Made by a program: the position numbers and the translations under genes | The notes under the pieces: generated by a model | What the model saw: only the letters and a program-made list of their open reading frames with translations | Databases searched by the model: none | Told to the model about the DNA's origin: nothing | DNA from: Sialis fuliginosa | Taxonomy: Eukaryota; Arthropoda; Insecta; Megaloptera; Sialidae | Reading direction: 5' to 3' | Assembly (NCBI GenBank): GCA_961205875.1 | Contig: OY540820.1 | Location: forward strand, 3,472,001 to 3,536,000 | DNA length: 64,000 bases | Shown: positions 59,650 through 64,000 of the stretch, one piece after another | Layout: the number at the start of each line of letters is the position of its first letter | Position numbering within the stretch: the stretch's first letter is position 1

Positions 59650-60405
59650 TAAAAAATATCTGCCTTGGTATCCTCAGCTATATTATATCCTGACAGTTAA
59701 CAGTATACGGGATTCTTATTTTATTAATACATATTTCTGATAAACTAATAAAATATAAAATAAAATGAATGGCACATAAAATATAGATAATATTATTCTC
59801 TACTATGTACAGCACATACAGATCGACATACAGACACACAGACATCATGGCGAAAATAGTCATAATGGATTCAGGGAAGGTCAAAATGGATAATTCCATC
59901 AAAATTCGAATTTCGAAAAAAATCGGCTTAACAATACTTACAGGCTGACCCATTTTAAGTGCACACCTCTAATAACTTTTTATGGTGAAGTGATTTCAAA
60001 AACTTTTTAGATAAAAGTTGCACGGTTTGGAGGGGGACATAGACGTACTCAGATGAATTTTTGTGTGGCGTTGTTTCTGGGTAAAATTTTTTTGAAAGTT
60101 CAAAATCTCAAATTATTTTGTTAGATATCTCGGAAAGTTTAATTTGTTTAAAAAAAGTTTTGAATGAAAGATTCGTGTTTTTTTACGTAGAATAAAATTA
60201 CTAAATAAAAAATATAGATTCTCATTTCAAAAAATGATGTTGACTTTCATCTGAGTACGTCTATGTCCCCTTCCAAACCGTGAAACTTTTATATGAAAAG
60301 TTTTTTGATAACATTTCACCATAAAAAGTTATTAGAGGTGTGCATTTAAAATGGGTCACTCTGTATATCCATATACATGGATATAAGAAAGTAAAAAACA
60401 TATCT
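59650..60405. repeat. Dispersed repeat inserted in element H
   Basis: This insertion contains the words CATCATGGCGAAAATAGTC and TCCATATACATGGATATAAG, which recur inverted at about 50800-50860. It is itself interrupted by the TA-flanked element at 59941-60363. Confidence 0.6.
59941..60363. mobile_element. TA-flanked element CAGGCTGACCC with long arms
   Basis: The inverted arms extend about 150 bp (CAGGCTGACCCATTTTAAGT at the left, complement ending GGGTCACTCTG at the right) with TA duplications (59939-59940, 60364-60365). The 423-bp interior matches 6632-6785 and 7017-7070. No ORF. It is the innermost of a three-level nest. Confidence 0.82.
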
Positions 60406-60608
60406 TAAAATTTATTGAATTTATGAGATATTCACGCGAAAGTAAAAAAGTAATTTTTCTCATGTTAATTAAATGGAAAAAAGACTCAATTTGCGCCGTT
60501 CACAGGTTTGATCTACTAGTCTGTAATTTTGGGACAGTTAACTTTTGATCCAAAGCTAAAACATATGACCGAAAAAATTAAAATTAAAGAAATTAAAAAA
60601 ACACCCTA

Positions 60609-61268
60609 ATATATACCATCGTTTCAAGTTTGGGTAGAATCAATAAAATAATTTGAATAATATTTAAATGAATTGGTCAGTAAATGTTAATTATTTGTTT
60701 ACATTAATCAATATTATTATTAGAAAACATCGTTTTCTTTATCACAATGTAAAGTTAAGAATGGGACACATAGGTCTCATAAAAATGTTATTAAATTTTT
60801 ATTGGTTGTTGTTAACCTAAATGATTTCCAGAGAGACATGAATGTTAAACCAACCGTGTCGACTTTGTTCAAATAGAAAAGCTAGCTTTAGTTCCTTAGC
60901 CCCCCCTCACCCCTCACCCCCCGAAAAATTAACAAGTTCCGCCCAGGCATAAAATGATTTTTGTCACGGTCGCTATGGGTACTAACATTTAACAAACATT
61001 TTACTCTGTTTAAGAAATAGGTAAGATTGTAATTTTTAAAAATTTCAATTGTTTTGAATATTTAATATTATTTATTTTTTTTAGAAATTCTATCTTTATA
61101 TTTGAATTTGGAGAAGTATTAAGGTATTCCATACGTTGTGTTGAAAAATATACTTTTCAAAAAAAGATATCAAATTATTTCTCGAAATAATTTTTTTTTT
61201 TTTATAGAGTTGTGTAAGTAGAGAGCTAGTAAAAATAATGGTACATAAAAAAATGAATAATTGTCTCA
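60609..61268. other. Unassigned intron
   Basis: A C-rich run sits at 60900-60925. No element ends or gene recognised. Confidence 0.4.
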
Positions 61269-61770
61269 AACACGGCGCAAAAAGAGTCTTTTTCCCATTT
61301 GATTAACATGGGAAAAATTATTTTTTTACTTATGCGTGAATAGCTCGTTGAAAATTTTTTTATTGAAAATTTCTCAGAGCAATATTTTGAGTGCTCAATT
61401 CATAAATCTAGTAATTTTTAAGATATATTTATTTAAAAATTATCATAAATATTGGATTTTACTTTTTATGATAATGCTTAAACGAACATATCTTTAAAAA
61501 AAATATTGGATCTAGGAACTGAGCAGTTGGGATCTTTTTAATTCTTTATAATATGCTGCTGTGAGAAATTAAAATAAATACATTTTTCAAGGAGCTATTC
61601 ACGCATAAGTAAAAAAGCAATTTTCCCATGTTAATTAAATGGGGAAAAGTCTCGGTTTGTGCCGTTCACAGGTTTGATCTACAAGTCTGAAATTTTGGGA
61701 CAGTTAACTTTTGATCCAAAGCTAAAACATAGGCCAATGGGACCGAAAAAAATTAAAAAAAAAAACACCC
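61269..61770. mobile_element. Foldback element H, left-truncated copy
   Basis: It matches 38025-38604 from CGGCGCAAA onward and ends AAAACACCC at 61770. It sits directly upstream of the LINE fragment and probably interrupted it. Confidence 0.75.
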
Positions 61771-61819
61771 TTAATTAATAATTTTATATACAGTCTGAAT
61801 GTTCTGTTAAACATTTATT

Positions 61820-62256
61820 ATGCTTACAATCAAGCCAATTTAATCTATGGTATTATTTTTTAGGGTAACGTGTCGTCTGATAACACTGAACTTTTTATGA
61901 TACAAAAACGTTGTGTTAGATTGATGTGCGGTGCCAGTTCAAGAGACCCATGTAGACCCCTTTTCAACGAGCAAAAGGTTCTCACTTTAGCAGACTTATA
62001 CATCTTCGAATGTGCAATTTTTATGAAGAAGTACAGTGAGCTGTTTAGCGATAATTTACCAGGGCACAGTCATTTTACTCGACATAAAAACGAATTTACT
62101 TTAATGCAATCAAAACTAACAATAATAAACCAAGGGGTATTCAATACCATAATACGTGTTTTCAACAAAATACCGATTGACTTAAAATCACTACCCATAA
62201 ATAGTTTCAAAATAAAGTTCAAGTCGTTCTTGTTGGACTCATGTCACTATAAATAA
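61820..62256 (+). pseudogene. C-terminal fragment of a second LINE (RNase H-less type)
   Basis: The frame reads AYNQANLIYGIIF, then a TAG where tryptophan is expected, then GNVSSD, IQKRCVRLMCGASSRDPCRP, LTLADLYIFECAIFMKK, HSHFTRHKN and FNKIPIDLKSLP, ending KFKSFLLDSCHYK. This is the C-terminal tail found in CR1/Jockey/RTE-type reverse transcriptases (LQKRAIR, then CRPLF, YIYE and HxxxTR, then NxLP). The reverse transcriptase core is absent, cut off by the foldback element at 61269-61770. It is a different lineage from the intact LINE, which has RNase H here. Confidence 0.8.
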
Positions 62257-62304
62257 AGTCAGCGAATATTTTTAATTTATATATTCATATAAATTATTAT
62301 TATT

Positions 62305-62919
62305 GAACCTGAACCCGAACCCGAAACGTAAACCCGAAAAAACCCGTATTTTTCATTAACCTGAACCCGAACCGAACCGCTATATCTCAAAGTCAACGAA
62401 CCTGAATCTGATGGGTAACCGGTAACCATATATTTTTAAAAGGTTCGATAAATTATTTTTAATATTTTCATATTTTCCTCTAATAATTTTTAAAACAGAT
62501 TATAAAATGTACTAACACTGGAAATCTGTTTGAATTTCATGGTATGATGTGACTTATCAAGTTTACATATGTTTTACTTTCTCTTTTAATTCTACAACTG
62601 AATTACATTTCAATTTGCAAAAAAATTGAAAAATAGAAATTTCAATCTTTAAAATGTAATTTTATTTTTTTCCCTTTTTCTAGCAATATTTTAATGGCTA
62701 TTATTGTTTTTTTTTCTTAAAAAAAAAATGTTTTATTTGTTAATTATAATTTTTTAATTTTTTTCAATTACAAACTTGAACCCGAACCCAAACCTGAAAC
62801 CTAAAAAAATAATGGTTTTTGAACCTAAATAGTTTGCAACATTTTGAACCCAAACCCGAACCTGAACCGAAATTTATCTTTGAACCCGAACCATAAATAA
62901 ATTTCTGTTCAAGTCCCTG
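62305..62919. mobile_element. hAT-like repeat with GAACCCGAAC tracts
   Basis: Tracts of AACCCGAACC words lie at 62308-62440 and 62770-62900, and the right end AAGTCCCTG resembles the right end of 42220-43059. The left end and an 8-bp duplication were not found. It stops only about 30 bp from the donor of the Ig exon. Confidence 0.55.
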
Positions 62920-62947
62920 ATTATAATATAGGTAATATTCAACTTAC

Positions 62948-63328
62948 CAAATACGATCATATTCTTCGCACTGAAATCTTCATCATTAAACGTGGAAACG
63001 AAACACTTATATTCTCCCCCGATATCCGTCGTAGGGTTGAGAATCTTCAACGCCCTATGCATCGTGTACGGGTCCTCCGTGACCTTATACGTGAGGTCTA
63101 GTCTGTCCCTAAGTGGCCCAAGACTCTGCGGTCGTTGCGGAGGTATCCATTGGTACACTGCCGCTGGCGCGCCGTTGAGGAACCACTTGACCACGAGGCC
63201 GGCATCTCTGTCTTCTGTCCGCACTGTGTAGTCGCAATCAAGCACGACCGGCTTGCCACTGTTGTTACGGACAGCCTGGGGCACGCGGACGTAGTTGATT
63301 TGAACCCCTCTGGCTAGTTGCACCAAAG
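62948..63328 (-). CDS. Internal exon: first Ig domain (beat-like)
   Basis: A 381-bp exon between a TTGCAG acceptor ending at 63329 and a GTAAGT donor starting at 62947. It is phase 1 at both ends, the usual form for a modular Ig exon. It encodes one V-type Ig domain: first cysteine in VVLDCDYTV, the core tryptophan in VVKWFLNG, then YQWIPPQRPQ, and the end motif GGEYKCFVSTF with the second cysteine. There is no signal peptide in this exon, so it must lie upstream, beyond the window. The protein is expected to be extracellular and to bind other cell-surface proteins. The style (WFLNG, YQWIPP, RALKI, GEYKC) recalls beaten-path-like insect Ig proteins, but I cannot name the gene. Codon use is GC-rich, unlike the flanking intron. 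The open frame to 62874 simply runs into the intron. Confidence 0.88.
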
Positions 63329-64000
63329 CTGCAAGTGGAGAAAATTGTTTGTTTTATAATACAATAAATGTCGACTTAGTTTCTCAAGTTTGTGGATTCA
63401 TTAATGCAAATATGCGTTGAATTGTTTGAAATTATGTTAGTTGACAGTCAAATATATTAAGTAATAAATAAGGCTATAAAAAAATATAAATATACGAATT
63501 GAATTGAGAACCTCCTCCTTTTTTTTTGAAGTCGGTTAAAAATGAAAAGCGTAAAATTATATTTTTTTATAATTATAAAATCAATAATAAACAAATATAC
63601 TGTTCTAGACCAACCAGCTATATCTATATACATGTTAGGAAATATTTTTAAAATAAAACTTCTTTATAATTTTTGTAAAATAATATTTAATTGTTCAATA
63701 TTAAAAACATAAGCTCGCAAGGATTCTTGCATACATATACCCTGATAATCAAATGTACCTTTCTTTGTGCATCTGCATTTCAGATCCACTTCACAAATGT
63801 AAAAATTATCACCAGGGTGAATAGACTAAACAAACTAACTACGTCTTATCTTATAACATTATTGAATATACACATATGTGTATATGTACCTATATGTATT
63901 AATTATTCTTAATATTTAAAACTTCTTAACATACATAAAGCTCAACATGTCTGTCTGTCCATTAGTGCGCTCATTACTCGAGAACCACTTATCCGATTTA
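63329..64000. other. Upstream intron of the Ig gene
   Basis: AT-rich. From about 63940 the words CATGTCTGTCTGTCC and GCGCTCATTACTCGAGAACC look like the start of dispersed repeat N. The open frame at 63691-63912 is unsupported. Confidence 0.5.

Larger units (their letters stand above)
59356..60606. mobile_element. Foldback element H, interrupted copy
   Basis: The left half (59356-59649) and right half (about 60406-60606) match the complete copy at 38025-38604, with TA flanks (59354-59355, 60607-60608). The two halves are separated by about 755 bp of later insertions. Confidence 0.8.
7594..62947 (-). other. Giant intron of the Ig gene (about 55.4 kb)
   Basis: The donor GTAAGT at 62947-62942 and the acceptor TTGCAG ending at 7594 are both good matches to consensus, and both flanking exons are phase 1 at this junction. 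No other coding exon on the minus strand was recognised between them. The intron is mostly transposable elements, many nested. A small extra exon in between cannot be excluded by eye. The join is inference from phase, domain order and strand. Confidence 0.6.

Noticed and set aside
1-64000. LTR retroelements, endogenous viruses, Polintons
   Set aside because: No long direct terminal repeats with TG and CA ends, protease, integrase, envelope or capsid-like frames were seen. The only reverse transcriptases are LINE type.

Overview
The window looks like a piece of an AT-rich insect nuclear genome. I infer this from two spliced immunoglobulin (Ig) exons with standard GT/AG borders, an intact I-type LINE, and many small DNA transposons with the target duplications typical of Tc1/pogo (TA), hAT (8 bp) and PIF/Harbinger (3 bp). 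The species cannot be named from sequence alone, and no bacterial-style genes are present.

The only host coding sequence I can support is two exons on the minus strand, at 62948-63328 (first Ig domain) and 7464-7593 (start of a second Ig domain). The upstream exon ends in phase 1 and the downstream exon starts in phase 1. Joined, they read through in frame and form a glutamate codon at the junction. The simplest reading is that they are consecutive exons of one cell-surface or secreted two-Ig protein (beat-like is my best guess). Almost everything between them would then be one intron of about 55.4 kb. The rest of the gene lies outside the window on both sides.

That intron is filled by layered repeats. 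From left to right: TA-flanked pogo-like MITEs and a five-copy MITE family (here family A) at 0.25-5.6 kb; foldback elements at 6.5-11 kb; a CCGGGTG-ended element with a SINE-sized insertion at 12 kb; a long-TIR PIF-like element at 15.2 kb; a 1.1-kb foldback element split by a complete 5.77-kb LINE with a 13-bp target duplication at 17.6-24.5 kb; a repeat hairpin with a hammerhead-ribozyme-like core at 27.5 kb; a hAT element at 28 kb; a Tc1 element carrying a MITE at 29.4-31.5 kb; a perfect 60-bp palindrome at 33.9 kb; a Tc1 fragment and a foldback element at 37.5-38.6 kb; nested hAT elements at 42-48 kb; a pogo-like element with the decayed tail of its transposase at 43.7-45 kb; further family A, hAT and foldback copies to 61.8 kb; and the end of a second LINE at 61.8-62.3 kb.

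The elements do not form a pathway. Their nesting gives a relative time order, for example LINE into foldback element, hAT into family A, MITE into Tc1, and a TA-flanked element into a dispersed repeat into another foldback. The intact LINE is the only candidate in the window for a recently active element. No LTR retroelement, endogenous virus, Polinton, tRNA, rRNA or CRISPR array was recognised.
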